Positions 17,271 to 27,400 of a stretch of DNA of 64,000 bases are shown here, piece after piece. The position numbers and the translations under genes were made by a program. How positions within the stretch are numbered: position 1 is the first letter of the stretch; every line of letters begins with the position of its first letter. Below the pieces are notes generated by a model that searched no databases, was not told where the DNA came from, and saw only the letters and a list, made by a program, of their open reading frames with translations. The stretch is taken from the NCBI GenBank assembly GCA_041391125.1, contig JAWKON010000035.1:1-64000 (forward strand), written 5' to 3'. Source of the stretch: JACKBC01 sp041391125 (lineage in GTDB: Bacteria > Chloroflexota > Anaerolineae > Caldilineales > Caldilineaceae).

Positions 17271-17387
17271 AGTTTTTGGTAACTATTCAGCCACTCGAGG
17301 GCTGAGCTTGCCGTAGCCCGGTGTCCCCTTCGGCGTCCCCAGTCGTGCTTGGGCGCTCAGGGGACGGCTGAATAGTTACAGTTTTTG
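17271..17387 (+). mobile_element. MITE copy 2 with 8-bp target-site duplication
   Basis: A 101-bp element (17279-17379) with perfect 14-bp terminal inverted repeats GTAACTATTCAGCC, flanked exactly by AGTTTTTG at 17271-17278 and 17380-17387. It is the reverse-oriented relative of the element at 12680. It sits 36 bases upstream of the FHA-winged-helix ATG, so it may alter that gene's promoter. Confidence 0.9.
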
Positions 17388-17422
17388 TTTGTTTGCCCTA
17401 TAGGTACAGAGGAAGAAAAACC

Positions 17423-18199
17423 ATGTTTGATCGCGATCCACTCGAAGTTTGCATTACGTATCTGGCTCCCGATGTGGCCATTGGGGTGCGCCCAAGCAGC
17501 ATCCAATTTGTGGGTCAAGCGCCGCCCAATGCTGCAGATGCCGCAGGGGGTCATATCAAACTCGAACCCAACGCCCGTTTTTATGTGAATACGCAGGAAT
17601 TTGGCGTGGGGCGCAGCATCACCAATGACCTGGTGGTCGACAACCCTAAGATCTCGCGTAGCCATCTCAAAATTTTGATCGGTCAGGACAACTCGTATCA
17701 CGTGCAGGATTTGGGCAGCGCCAATGGCACCATGCTGGACGGCAAACAGTTGGAGAAATATCAGGAATATCATTTGCGCTCCACCGGCGAAATTCAGCTG
17801 GCGGGCATTTTGCACATGACCTTTACCGACTTTGGGGCCACCTATGTGACCCCGGAAGTGCTCACCGTGTATGGGCTCAGCCTTTCGCACAGCGACCGTT
17901 CGGTCTGGATGCAGGGACGGGAGGACGATGCCTTTAAGCTGTCCAGCAGCGAGTACAAATTTCTCAGCATGTTAATGGAGAGCTATCCCAATCACGTCAC
18001 CCACGGCATGTTGACGCAGGCGCTTTGGGACTACAATACCGATGATCCCGATGATGAGAAGCGCTCGCGCGATGCGCTTTTCAACATTGCCAAGCGGCTG
18101 CGCGACCGGCTCCAAATTGTCGATCCGGACTACGAATATATTGAGACCGTGCGCAAATGGGGGAACCGTGAGGGGGGATATAAGTTTAATAAACATTAA
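17423..18199 (+). CDS. FHA domain-winged helix transcriptional regulator
   Basis: 258-residue cytosolic protein. An FHA phosphothreonine-binding domain at about 50-135 shows GVGRS, ISRSHLKI and DLGSANGTML. An OmpR/PhoB-type winged helix at about 160-258 shows FKLSSSEYKFLSML, RDALFNIAKRLRDRLQ and WGNREGGYKF. There is no receiver domain, so signal input is probably a phosphothreonine rather than a phosphoaspartate. Mycobacterial EmbR uses the same parts in another order and is a kinase substrate. The start has AGAGGAAG upstream. The kinase, FHA partner and phosphatase nearby make a phospho-controlled switch plausible. Confidence 0.88.
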   Translation: MFDRDPLEVCITYLAPDVAIGVRPSSIQFVGQAPPNAADAAGGHIKLEPNARFYVNTQEFGVGRSITNDLVVDNPKISRSHLKILIGQDNSYHVQDLGSANGTMLDGKQLEKYQEYHLRSTGEIQLAGILHMTFTDFGATYVTPEVLTVYGLSLSHSDRSVWMQGREDDAFKLSSSEYKFLSMLMESYPNHVTHGMLTQALWDYNTDDPDDEKRSRDALFNIAKRLRDRLQIVDPDYEYIETVRKWGNREGGYKFNKH

Positions 18200-18202
18200 A
18201 AT

Positions 18203-18272
18203 CCCTCTCTGACCCTCCCGTGGGAGGGAAGATAATCTCCTCCCCCGTGAGGGGGAGGCCGGGAGGGGGTCT
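18203..18272. repeat. GC-rich CCCTCCC/GGGAGGG palindromic stretch
   Basis: Stem-forming runs such as GACCCTCCCGTGGGAGGG and CTCCCCCGTGAGGGGGAG lie directly after the FHA-winged-helix stop. Related stretches occur at 24385-24425 and 39160-39225. It may act as a terminator, though no T-run follows. Confidence 0.5.
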
Positions 18273-18292
18273 CGGGGCTTAGTAGTTACCCT

Positions 18293-18328
18293 AAATTGAT
18301 AGATAAATCCGCCAAATTGATAGATAAA
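18293..18328. promoter_or_regulatory. Paired 15-bp direct repeats, possible operator
   Basis: AAATTGATAGATAAA occurs twice, at 18293-18307 and 18314-18328, a spacing of exactly 21 bp (two DNA turns). The pair lies 80 bp before the VWA-FHA gene and just after a gene for an OmpR-type winged helix, a class that often binds direct repeats. Confidence 0.5.
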
Positions 18329-18408
18329 ATTGGAGATTGGCTAGCTATTTTGATGTAAACTATGAGCAGCAATACCTGATGCTGACTGTCAGTTTGGGAA
18401 GGTTTTCT

Positions 18409-20391
18409 ATGAACAACCATCGTGGTGGTTGTGGTCATTGGCGTTATTTCATTTTGATATTGTTGGGGCTTGCGTTGCAGGCCTTGCCGTCTCTGGTGCG
18501 GGCTGCGCCCAGGGCTAAACTGTTGATCCTGCAGGAAGCACTTGCCGAGGATGCCCCTCCCACGCTCCAAATCACCCATATCGACAACAGCCGTTTTCCT
18601 GAATTGAAGATCGCCGTGAGCGGCGCCAATTTGCCCGCGCAACTCCAGGCCCTGCCGGCACACATCACGCTGGATGGCTCCGAATCACCCATTTTGGATG
18701 ATCAGGTAGCGTCGCAAGGCATTCAACTGGCCCTGGCTATAGACACCAATAATCTGTCTGTGCGCAGCCTAACCGGGCAGACGCACTATGCCCGCTTGGC
18801 CAATGTGTTGAATCGCCTGTTAAATAGTGATTCCATTGTGGCCGATCAGGATTGGGTGGCGGGCTATTGGCTCACGGGTGCTGAGCCGCTGCAGGAATTA
18901 CAGGCATGGACGCAGCAAGCCAACCAGGTTTTTAATGAATTTGTGGCCAATCGCCCGCCTGAAATAAGCGCGACGCCGCTGGCCGCTGCGCCTCTCCGCG
19001 AGCTGATCGACGAGTTTGCCAACAGTGAGGCAGACGCACAAATGGCCAACCATGTGCGAGCTATTCTGCTCTTTTCCACAGGTCAGACTGTCTCTGAAAT
19101 GCCGGATGTGATCGCAGCCGCCCAGGCCCAGTCGATCCGGATTTACGTGGTTGAGCTGCATGATGCCGATTCACCCGCCGCACCGGTTGCGATGGTCAGC
19201 GTATTGCAGCAATTGGCCCTGCAAACCGGCGGCCACTACATTTCCCTGACCGACCCTGAATCGGTGGCGCCTTTGGCCCGCCGTTTGATGGCTGCCCACG
19301 ACAGCCGCATTTTTACCGTGCGCGCAGAGGCGACGCAACCTCAAAAACTGGATGTCTCTTTGATGCTGCCCGACGGCGCAAAACTGGCGGCCAGCGCAGA
19401 TGCATCCACGTTTGAAGCGACCAACATTACGGCGGCCCAGACCAATACTCCCTCCGCTGCCGCCCCGCCGACCCCATTGCCAGCCACGGCAATGTCCGAG
19501 CCCACCGCCTTGCCCCCAACGACATCCCCCCCCCAGAGTCCACCGACCGCCGTCGCCAATGCAGAAGCACCGATTGCGCCAGATCGTCAAATTCCTGGTG
19601 GTTTGGTGGGATGGGGCCTTTTCATATTATTGCTATTGGGGGCATTGGCTATCTTTCTTTGGTTACGCGGGCGACGCAGGCAACGCCAACTGGTCGGGTT
19701 CATGGTGGAGGGCGCTGAGATCGTCCCGGCCGCAGGGTATTTGCTGGCCGATAAGACGCAACCCACCCGCTTCCAAATAGAATTGCCTGCGACCCCTTTG
19801 AGCAGCGTAGCGCGCGCTCCCCAGCACAGGCCATACCGCAGCCCGCTCGTCAAGCCACGCGCGCAGCAGCATCAACCAGCTGGCTTCAACAGCCCGCCCA
19901 TATCCACGGACCCCCCTTCGACCAAGCCGCGCCCGGAAGAATATTACAAGGATTTTGAGGATCAACTAACGGTTTTGCACTCGCAACGGGGAGAAAACGC
20001 CGTCACCTCGCGGACCGATAAAACAGACCCACCCATCATTGGGCGCCTAGTGCGCGTGGTCAGCGATCCGCGCCTGCCGCCAGAGCTGCCTATTTATGGC
20101 GAACTGAGCGAATCGACGCCCGAATATTGGATCCGCATTGGGCGCCACAGCAAGCACAACACCATTGTGATCAACGACATCAGCATTTCGCGTCAGCACG
20201 CCGCCATTATTGTGCGCAACGGCCAGCTCTATTTGAGCGACAGCGCCAGCGCATCCGGCACTTTTCTCACTGGAAACAGTTGACCCCCGGCGATGAACTC
20301 TTGCTACGACACAAAGATCTGGTCAGCTTTCGGGCAGATTGCCTATGAATACCATGCACAAAGTCAAGAAACAGAACCTGGGGTCAAATGA
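18409..20391 (+). CDS. VWA-like/FHA membrane protein (frameshifted near the 3' end)
   Basis: Signal peptide, then a VWA-like extracellular region: LALAIDTNNLSVRSL replaces the usual DxSxS metal site, with later ILLFSTGQTVSEM and IRIYVVEL. A Pro/Thr linker, one membrane helix (GWGLFILLLLGALAIFLWL, about residue 400) and a cytosolic C-terminal FHA domain follow (RIGRHSKHNTIVIN, SISRQHAAII). The start at 18409 has GGGAAGG. The original frame stops at 20283; the FHA fold continues as WKQLTPGDELLLRHKDLVSF and then GQIAYEYHAQ after one-base shifts near 20270 and 20330, ending at 20391 in an ATGA overlap with the phosphatase gene. That overlap supports the corrected frame. Confidence 0.78.
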
Positions 20392-21221
20392 GTATATTAA
20401 ATAGCCAAATGGACATTACTATGATGCGGCCCAATGCAGCGCCGCAAGCAGCCATCAAAAGTCAACAGGGCAAGCGCGGCCATGAAAATGACGATCACGC
20501 GTCCTGGTTTGCCGTAGACCGCCCGGACCGCCAATTTGTGGTACATGTGGGCGTGGTGGCCGATGGCGTCACCTCGACGGCTGGTGGGGCCAAGGCCAGC
20601 GCCATCGCCGTCGGGGCGATTGAAGCCGCCCTGCGCGAAGCGCCCGATCCGCAAGAGACGCTCTCCGAGTGGTTTGCCGGCGCCATTGTCCACGCCAACG
20701 AGGAAATTCTATTTGAGGCCCGGCGCAACCCCGAGTGGCAAGGCATGAGTTCCACCGTGGTCATGGCGGCGCTGGCTGGAGCCAAGCTCTACGTCATGTA
20801 CATGGGTGATAGCCGCGCCTACCTGCTGCGCAGCGGCCAATTGTACCAATTGACCACCGATCACACCTGGGCGCAGGCCGCGGTGACCGCCGGCGCCATC
20901 ACCGCCAGCGAGGCGGCCACGCACCCTGGCCGCAACCAGTTGCAGCGCTATTTGGGCGCCCAGCACACCATCAACGTGGCGCGCGGCGTCCTTAACCCAC
21001 AATCGGGCCAGGTCGAGGAATATTTGACCATTGAGCCTGGCGACCACTTGCTGCTCTGCACCGATGGTGTCTATCATCGCCTGCCCGACCCCTCCATTCG
21101 CAAAATTCTCCTTGCCCACGCCGAGGATACGCAAGCCGCCACAGATGCCCTGGTTGCCGCCGCCATTGCCAACGGCGAAACGGACGATGTGACGGCGCTC
21201 CTTTTTACGATTCCCGATTGA
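20388..21221 (+). CDS. PP2C-family serine/threonine phosphatase
   Basis: 277-residue metal-dependent phosphatase expected to reverse the kinase. Metal-binding motifs are GHENDDHAS, VGVVADGV, LLCTDGVYHRL and NGETDDVTALL; MGDSRAYLLRSGQLYQLTTD and THPGRNQLQRYLG are also typical. It probably starts within the stop of the VWA-FHA gene and is the last gene of the block before a strong terminator. Confidence 0.92.
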   Translation: MSILNSQMDITMMRPNAAPQAAIKSQQGKRGHENDDHASWFAVDRPDRQFVVHVGVVADGVTSTAGGAKASAIAVGAIEAALREAPDPQETLSEWFAGAIVHANEEILFEARRNPEWQGMSSTVVMAALAGAKLYVMYMGDSRAYLLRSGQLYQLTTDHTWAQAAVTAGAITASEAATHPGRNQLQRYLGAQHTINVARGVLNPQSGQVEEYLTIEPGDHLLLCTDGVYHRLPDPSIRKILLAHAEDTQAATDALVAAAIANGETDDVTALLFTIPD

Positions 21222-21238
21222 GAGCTGAAACAGCGGCA

Positions 21239-21278
21239 AAAATAATCCCGGAATCTCCAAAGATTCCGGGATTATTTT
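21239..21278. terminator. Bidirectional rho-independent terminator
   Basis: Perfect 18-bp stem (21239-21256 and 21261-21278), loop CCAA, with A-run and T-run ends. It sits between the convergent PP2C and phosphotransferase genes and can serve both. Confidence 0.9.
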
Positions 21279-21318
21279 GGGGCGAGTGGCGGGTGGCTTC
21301 TGACCCTGCATGTGTCAT

Positions 21319-22713
21319 CTACACATTACTCATTTCAAATAACGGTGCGGCGCAGTTGTGGACGGCGGCGGCTGTACGGGCGGCCCACTGCGCATCGAAG
21401 ATGCGCACACGGTGGGCTGTCATTTTGATGCCAATCAGCGCTTGCCAGATGCGCGCCCGCTGCCAGCGGGGCTCGTGTGCCGAGAGGCCGTAGCCATCCA
21501 GAAATGCATCGACAGCCCGTTCACACGCCGCCGAGCGCACGTCGCCATCCCACCAGACCAGGTCGGCTATAAATTTGCCAATATCATAGGCCGGGTCGGC
21601 CAGCGCACAGGAATCGAAGTCGATCAGCGTGAGTCGGTCACCCGCCGCCAACACATGGTCGGCTTTAAAGTCGCCATGGACAAAAGTGGGCGCTTCTTGC
21701 GGCAGCGTCGCATACATGGCCGCCGCCTGCGCCAATATGGATTGGATCTGCCGCCACACATCCGGCAACAGCGCCGCAATATGCTCGCACGTGCGCTTGA
21801 TGGCTTTTAGCTCCGCATCCATGGGGAGGGGGGGCAGGCCGTTGGTCAAGCTGGCCGGCGCGCGGTGCAGCGTGTGCAGCGCGGCGCCGGTCTGCGCCAG
21901 GTTGTGGTAAGGGGCGTCAGCGCCGGTTTCACCAACGTTCTCCAATTTGGCGGACAGCGGCTGCCCATCGACCTGGGCGTACAAAATGGTGAAATCGGCG
22001 GGCAGATAGGCCAGCGGACGCAGCGCGCTCACCGTCGAGGAGGCCGCAGCCAGCCAATCGGCAATTTGATGGTTGCGTGCGCAGAATGCTTGGCGGCTGT
22101 CATCGGCATACACCTTGGCGAAGAGCGTTTGCGGTGGGGTCGAAGTCAAGGCCGCGTCTCCCTGCACATCGTAGCGCAAAACGTGCCGCTGCCGCGGGCG
22201 ATAGCGGATCGGCGTTACCGTCCAATGGCTATCGGGGGCTGCGCAATCGTGCAATGCTTCGCGGGCATAGTGGGGATCCATTAGCCGGGCCAAATGCGGA
22301 AAAACTGGGTCGAACGGCGCAACCTGCACATGCAGATTGGCGTCCGGTCGATCACAAATAAGCTGGGCGAACGGCTCGGCCAATCCGCGCTGCTGGATTT
22401 CCGCACCCAGCGCACCTGCCGCCGTGGCCAATTTGTGCGGCGTCCCCGGCGGCGTCCACGTGACCGTCATTGGACGCGTTATGAGGCGCACGGTAGTGCC
22501 ATCCGCCTGCCGTGGGTCATCAATTGCCACATCATAATAGGCCGTCAACTTGCGGCCCGGCTTGAATTTGGCGCGTCGCAAATGGCAAGCAGCCAGCGCA
22601 GCGCTTGGCTGCAACATGCTCTGCACAACGCCCCCAATGGCATCTTCGGCCATCAGCCGCTGCACACCCTCAATTCCGCACGCACCGGACATAATTTCGG
22701 CAATGGTTGACAT
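21319..22713 (-). CDS. APH-type phosphotransferase (kinase-fold)
   Basis: 464-residue protein with a C-terminal aminoglycoside-phosphotransferase-like kinase lobe. H346-G347-D348 in FVHGDFKADHVL is the catalytic loop, and TLIDFDSCALADPAYDIG carries the metal Asp. The N-terminal half holds two N-lobe-like hairpins (KFKPGRKLTAYY and RYRPRQRHVLRYDV), shared with its two neighbours. Start 22713 has GGAG upstream; longer extensions run through a poly-purine palindrome. It is last in a three-gene minus-strand cluster after an ABC exporter-kinase fusion. Substrate unknown: a small molecule or exported product is more likely than an antibiotic. Confidence 0.8.
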   Translation of the reverse strand: MSTIAEIMSGACGIEGVQRLMAEDAIGGVVQSMLQPSAALAACHLRRAKFKPGRKLTAYYDVAIDDPRQADGTTVRLITRPMTVTWTPPGTPHKLATAAGALGAEIQQRGLAEPFAQLICDRPDANLHVQVAPFDPVFPHLARLMDPHYAREALHDCAAPDSHWTVTPIRYRPRQRHVLRYDVQGDAALTSTPPQTLFAKVYADDSRQAFCARNHQIADWLAAASSTVSALRPLAYLPADFTILYAQVDGQPLSAKLENVGETGADAPYHNLAQTGAALHTLHRAPASLTNGLPPLPMDAELKAIKRTCEHIAALLPDVWRQIQSILAQAAAMYATLPQEAPTFVHGDFKADHVLAAGDRLTLIDFDSCALADPAYDIGKFIADLVWWDGDVRSAACERAVDAFLDGYGLSAHEPRWQRARIWQALIGIKMTAHRVRIFDAQWAARTAAAVHNCAAPLFEMSNV

Positions 22714-22747
22714 GATGTGTTCTCCAAGGGGTAACAAAAGACCTGAA

Positions 22748-22800
22748 AGGGAGCAGGGGGGAAAGGGGGAAGGATTAGCCCCCTTTCCCCCCTGCTCCCT
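22748..22800. repeat. Poly-purine/poly-pyrimidine hairpin, 22-bp arms
   Basis: Perfect arms at 22748-22769 and 22779-22800 with a 9-base loop, in the 102-bp gap between the two free-standing phosphotransferase genes. It could dampen readthrough or protect the upstream transcript end. Confidence 0.75.
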
Positions 22801-22815
22801 TTCTCCCCTGCTCAT

Positions 22816-24321
22816 TTACGCCAGCTCGTGCCGCTCCAAATGGCGCTCCAGCATGAACTGGCAGTAGACCAGGCGGTCCAGCTTGAGTTTTTTCCAGGAG
22901 CCGAGCAGCAGCGACAGCAGTTGCAGTGATTCCCACAACATAATGCGGGTGCGGGAGGCGGTGGCGTGCTTGGCGTATTCGGTCAGGAAGAATTCGCAGA
23001 TGGCTTCGGCTTTTGCCAGGCGCTCGATCTGCGCAGCCGACATGGTGGACGCCTCGGCGGCAGCGGCGTCATCCTCTTTGTGCTTAATGCGCGCCATGTT
23101 TTTGACGGTGGTCATAAAGAGGGCGATGTCCATGGCGGGCTCGGCCTGGCAGAAGCCATCGAAATCGATAAAGCCGATGTCGCCTTTGTGCAGCAGCACC
23201 TGCGCCGGGCGGAAGCTGCGGTGCGCCGGCGCCAGCCCGTCCGCCGGGTTCACCTGGGCGAGCTGCTGCAAGCGCTCGATCAGCTCGTCGGCGAAGATGG
23301 TCAGGTGGGGCAGCACGGTGTCCAGCGTCTCGCGGCCTTCCTGCACTTCGGCCAGCTCATCTTCCCAGGTCACAACCTCACCACAGTATGCCCCACAGCG
23401 GTGCAATTCGGCCAAACCGCGTGCCGTCTTGCGCAGGTAGTCGTGCAGCAGCTCCATTTGATCGGCATCGGCGCCGTCATCGGCCAGCACGTTTTGGATC
23501 AGCTCTTTGAGCGTCATTTCTTCGTGAATCGGCCCCTGCACCAGCACGCGGGATTCGGGGAAGTAGGCCAGCGGCTCGGCAATGGTGACGGTTCCGCTGG
23601 TGCGCAGCGGTGACTCCCAGAGCGCCACCATGCCGTCGTAAGCGATTTTACCTTTGTCGCCGTGGTGCGTTTTAGCCACCACGACTTTGGGCCAGTTGTT
23701 TGCAGTGGCCATTGTGGAGGCATAGTCCAGATGATACAGAATGGTGCAGCGGCTGCCCGGCTTGTAACGCATGATCTGAGGCTCGCAGGCGTCGATGTGC
23801 AGGTTGCGATAGGCCGGATTGCCGCTAGCCCGAATGCTGGTTTCCAGCAGGCGACGAGCTGCTTCAGGGTCGGTCAAATCGTCTAGCGCATCCAGTTTGG
23901 CGCCCTGCGGCTGCACGGAGAGTTCCAGGCGCAATTCGGGCAAATAGCAGCGCCAATTCTCGGCGCCAAAGGGGGCGTTCGCGGCTGGAGCCTCTGGGGC
24001 GGGCTGGCCTTCGGGAATCAACACGCAGAAGAGTGACTCAACGCGTGGCTCGGTGCTGGCGACGTCGGCCAGGGTCAACCGGCAAATGCCGCTCCAGAAG
24101 GTCTCGCCGTCGCGCAAGCGCAGGCGGTCAATTTCGCAGTCGATCAGGGTCAATTGCCCAGAAGCAAATTCAGGTATGTGCTGCGAAAGGCCATTAACGA
24201 TGGTCGCGGAAGACGTAGCGTTGGTGAGCCATTCGGGAGCGGCGATTAGGTCTTGGTTCATAATGTCGGTATTGGCGGATTCTTTTTGGGCTTCATTCTG
24301 GATAATGGCTGTTGCGTTCAT
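22816..24321 (-). CDS. APH-fold protein with degenerate catalytic loop (probable pseudokinase)
   Basis: 501-residue relative of the neighbouring phosphotransferases. It keeps the KPG hairpin (QIMRYKPGSRCTILYHLDY) and the metal motif region (GFIDFDGFCQAEPAMDIALF), but the catalytic HGD is H367-R368-S369 (APAHRSFRPAQVLL). The catalytic Asp is thus lost, so normal phosphotransfer is doubtful and a regulatory or binding role is likely. The reading frame is unbroken and full length. Start 24321 has GAGG upstream. It sits between the ABC-kinase fusion and the active-looking paralogue in one apparent operon. Confidence 0.78.
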   Translation of the reverse strand: MNATAIIQNEAQKESANTDIMNQDLIAAPEWLTNATSSATIVNGLSQHIPEFASGQLTLIDCEIDRLRLRDGETFWSGICRLTLADVASTEPRVESLFCVLIPEGQPAPEAPAANAPFGAENWRCYLPELRLELSVQPQGAKLDALDDLTDPEAARRLLETSIRASGNPAYRNLHIDACEPQIMRYKPGSRCTILYHLDYASTMATANNWPKVVVAKTHHGDKGKIAYDGMVALWESPLRTSGTVTIAEPLAYFPESRVLVQGPIHEEMTLKELIQNVLADDGADADQMELLHDYLRKTARGLAELHRCGAYCGEVVTWEDELAEVQEGRETLDTVLPHLTIFADELIERLQQLAQVNPADGLAPAHRSFRPAQVLLHKGDIGFIDFDGFCQAEPAMDIALFMTTVKNMARIKHKEDDAAAAEASTMSAAQIERLAKAEAICEFFLTEYAKHATASRTRIMLWESLQLLSLLLGSWKKLKLDRLVYCQFMLERHLERHELA

Positions 24322-24427
24322 GGTTGTGTTTCCTCATTGGTAGGTGCGATATACTTGTTGCACAGGTGTTTGGTTGAAGAGACTCCCTCCCAGCCTCTCC
24401 CTCAAGGGGAGGGCCGGGGAGGGGTTA

Positions 24428-27400
24428 TTATTTCGTCGTCGGCAGCGCAGCCACGCGCTCTTCCAGCAATTCGGCGGCAATTTCCAGGCGGCCGGCCTTC
24501 ATCTTCTGCCAACTGTGCAGCGTAATGCGCATCAAGCTGATGATTTCGTAGGCGGCGACGCGGGCCTGCAGTTGCTCGGCCTGTTGAGCATTCAGACCGG
24601 CGGTGCGGATGTAGGTCTCGACAAATTGGGCGCCCAGGGCGTCCACGTCCAGCTCGATGGGCTCGCCGCCCTTTTCGCGCAGGCCGAACTCGGCTTTGCG
24701 CGCGGCCAGCCGCATGTAGGCCAGGAATTGGCCCAGGTCCAGCGCCGGTTCCGCCTGGCAGACCGTGTCGAAGTCGACCAGGCCACAGGTGCGCTCGTCG
24801 AAGATGAGCTGCGTGTAGGTGTAGTCGCCGTGGCTGAAGCAGACGGGCAGCTCGGTGGTCGTTTCGGCGTAGCTCTGCAAGCGGCGCATGGCGTGCTGCA
24901 TCTGCATCCCCAGCGCCAGCGAAAACTGCTGGACCGACGGCATGTAGGTTTCCAGGTCGTCCAGTTCGGATTGGAAAGAGCGGGTCTCGCTGAACTGAAT
25001 GTTGACCTTGTGCAGCGCACCGGCCACGCGGGCGCAATCGCGCAGTGCTTCTTCCAGCATGATGGACGGTAACGCAGCGTCCTCTTCACCGGTGATGCGC
25101 GCTTGCAGCATCTCAGAAATCTGCGGCTTGCCCGGCAGCGATTCCAGCAGAATCAGACCGGTGTCGGGCCAGTAGCCCCGAATGCGCGGGATGCGGAAGT
25201 GGCGCTGGGTCTGCACTTCGCGCAGCCGCCATTGCAGCGACGAGAGCACGGCGCCCACGACTTTGCAGCGATCATCCGCCGCAATTTTGCCGTAGACCAC
25301 CTGCTGCATCTGCGGCGCGTCGCTGGCGGCATTCAGCGGTCGGCCTTTGACTTCGTAGCGCAGCACGCAACGGTGCTGGCGGCCATAGTGACCGGCTTCG
25401 ATGGTGCAATCTTCCACCACCATGGGCGTGTCGCCATCATCGGCCAGGGTCTTTTGGAAGAAGGCCGTCATCTGCTTGTGGTCGGTCGATGCAATCAGGG
25501 CGGGCAGTTCGCCGTCAATCGGGAAGACGCTCAGCGCCATATTCAGGTCGTCGATAAAGGCGACCGGATGGGTAAACGGCGCAATCTCGGGGCGGCCACG
25601 CATCTGGGCCACCAGCGGGACCAACCGTTGCCGCACATAGATTTCGGCTTCTTCGGCGGCATCAAAGATGCGAGCCAACACCAGCGCCTCTTGGCGCTCT
25701 TTGCTGGCCACGTGCTCCAGTTGCAGACTGTAGCGCAGTACACAACCCTCGGCGGCCAGGAAGCTGGCTTTGCCGGGCTTGCAGCGCACAATTCTGTACT
25801 GGTTGCTCTCGGCGTCCACCATCACATTTTGCAGGTACGATTGCATCACGTCGCCATCAAAGGCCGTGCCCACGGTGGACCAGCGGTGGCGGAATTCCGG
25901 GCTTTGCAGCAGGTCGTAGAGCGAATTGTCGCCCTCTTCCTCGGCGGACTTGATCTCGCCAAACTGTTTGATATAGAGATTGGCGTAGATGCCGTCCTGG
26001 TCCAGCAATTGGCGATGTGTACCCATCTGCTTGATCTTGCCTTCTTTCAGCACCACAATGTTGTCGGCGTGGCGCACCAGTTTAAAGTCGTGCGAAATGA
26101 TAATGGTCGTCTTGCCGCGCATGAGCAGGCGCAGGGCCAGCAACACCAGCTCAGCAGATTCGGCGTCCAGACCGGTGGTCGGCTCGTCCAAAATCAGAAT
26201 GGGCGTGTTGCGGATGAACGCTCGGGCAATGGCGATGCGCTGCTTCTGTCCACCGGAGAGCGAAGAGCCGCGTTCGCCCAACACCGTGTCGTACCCATCG
26301 GGCAGCTTTTCGATAAAGCCGTGCGCATTGGCCTGAATGGCGGCCTGGATAATCTCTTCACGGGTGGCGTCGGAGCGGCCGTAGGCAATGTTGTCGGCCA
26401 CGGAGCCGGTGAAGAGCGTCGTCTCTTGCAGCACCACGCTGATCTGGTCGCGCAGCGATTCGAGCGTAAAGTCGCGAATGTCGGCGCCGTCGATCAGCAC
26501 GCGTCCGCTGGTCGGGTCGTAGAGCCGCGGCAGCAACTGAATAATCGTGCTCTTGCCGGCGCCCGTGTGGCCCACCAGCGCCATCACGCCGCCGGGGGCG
26601 ATTTCAAAGTTCACGTCGGTCAAGGCCTGGCGTTCCTGGTGGCGGACGGTTTTGTCGCTGGACAGGTCGCTGTTGGCCGGGTAGAAGAAATCGACCTTGT
26701 GGAACTGAATGTGACCGCGGAAGGCCGGCGCCGGCAGGGCGTGCGCGCCATTGCTCACTGACGGTTTGCGATCCAGCAGCTCACCGATGCGCTCGACGCT
26801 GGCGTACACTTTGGCAATGGTGTTCCACTCTTTGATGATCTTGCGCGTCGGCTTGAACATCTTTTCGATCAGCCGGGTGAAGAAGACCAGGGTGCCGATG
26901 GTGATGGCGCCATAGTTGAGCAGCCACAGGCACAACCAGATGGTGCCGGCAATGGCCAGCGACTGTGAGACGCTTACCACCCAGCTAAAACGGGCTTGCA
27001 GCAGCGCCAGTTGAAACGCGGCGGCCATGTTTTTCTGGTTGTGTTCGGCAAAGCGGTTCAGTTCATAATCACCGCGGCTGTAGGTCTGGATGACGCGGAT
27101 GGAAGCCAACATCTCCTGGCTGGCCGAAGCCAACTCACCTTCACAAGCGCGCTGGGCCTTGGCGGCCTTCTTGATGCGCTTGGAAAAGTAGTTGGAGACC
27201 AGCGCCATCACCGGAATAATAAAGAGCGCCAGCAGGGCGATTTGCCACGATGTGTAAAAGAGGACGCCCAGCGTGCCCACCAAGATGAGCAAGCTGCCCG
27301 CGATGTCGGACAGCGAACCGATGACAAAATCCTCAACTTCCTTGACATCCCCGGTAATGCGGGTCAGGATGTCGCCTGTGCGCCGCTGGTCGTGGAAGGC

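Noticed and set aside
12672..17387. Composite transposon carrying the LysM and FGE genes
   Set aside because: Each MITE has its own different 8-bp duplication, so they inserted separately.
21319..22713. Aminoglycoside resistance gene
   Set aside because: The N-terminal half and the cluster with an exporter-kinase differ from known resistance enzymes; only the kinase fold is shared.
22816..24321. Decayed pseudogene
   Set aside because: Frame is intact over 501 residues and only the catalytic loop is changed, which fits a maintained pseudokinase better.
25103..26761. 552-codon plus-strand open frame opposite the ABC exporter
   Set aside because: Opposite a well-supported gene with intact motifs; composition is His/Gln/Gly-rich as expected for an antisense shadow.
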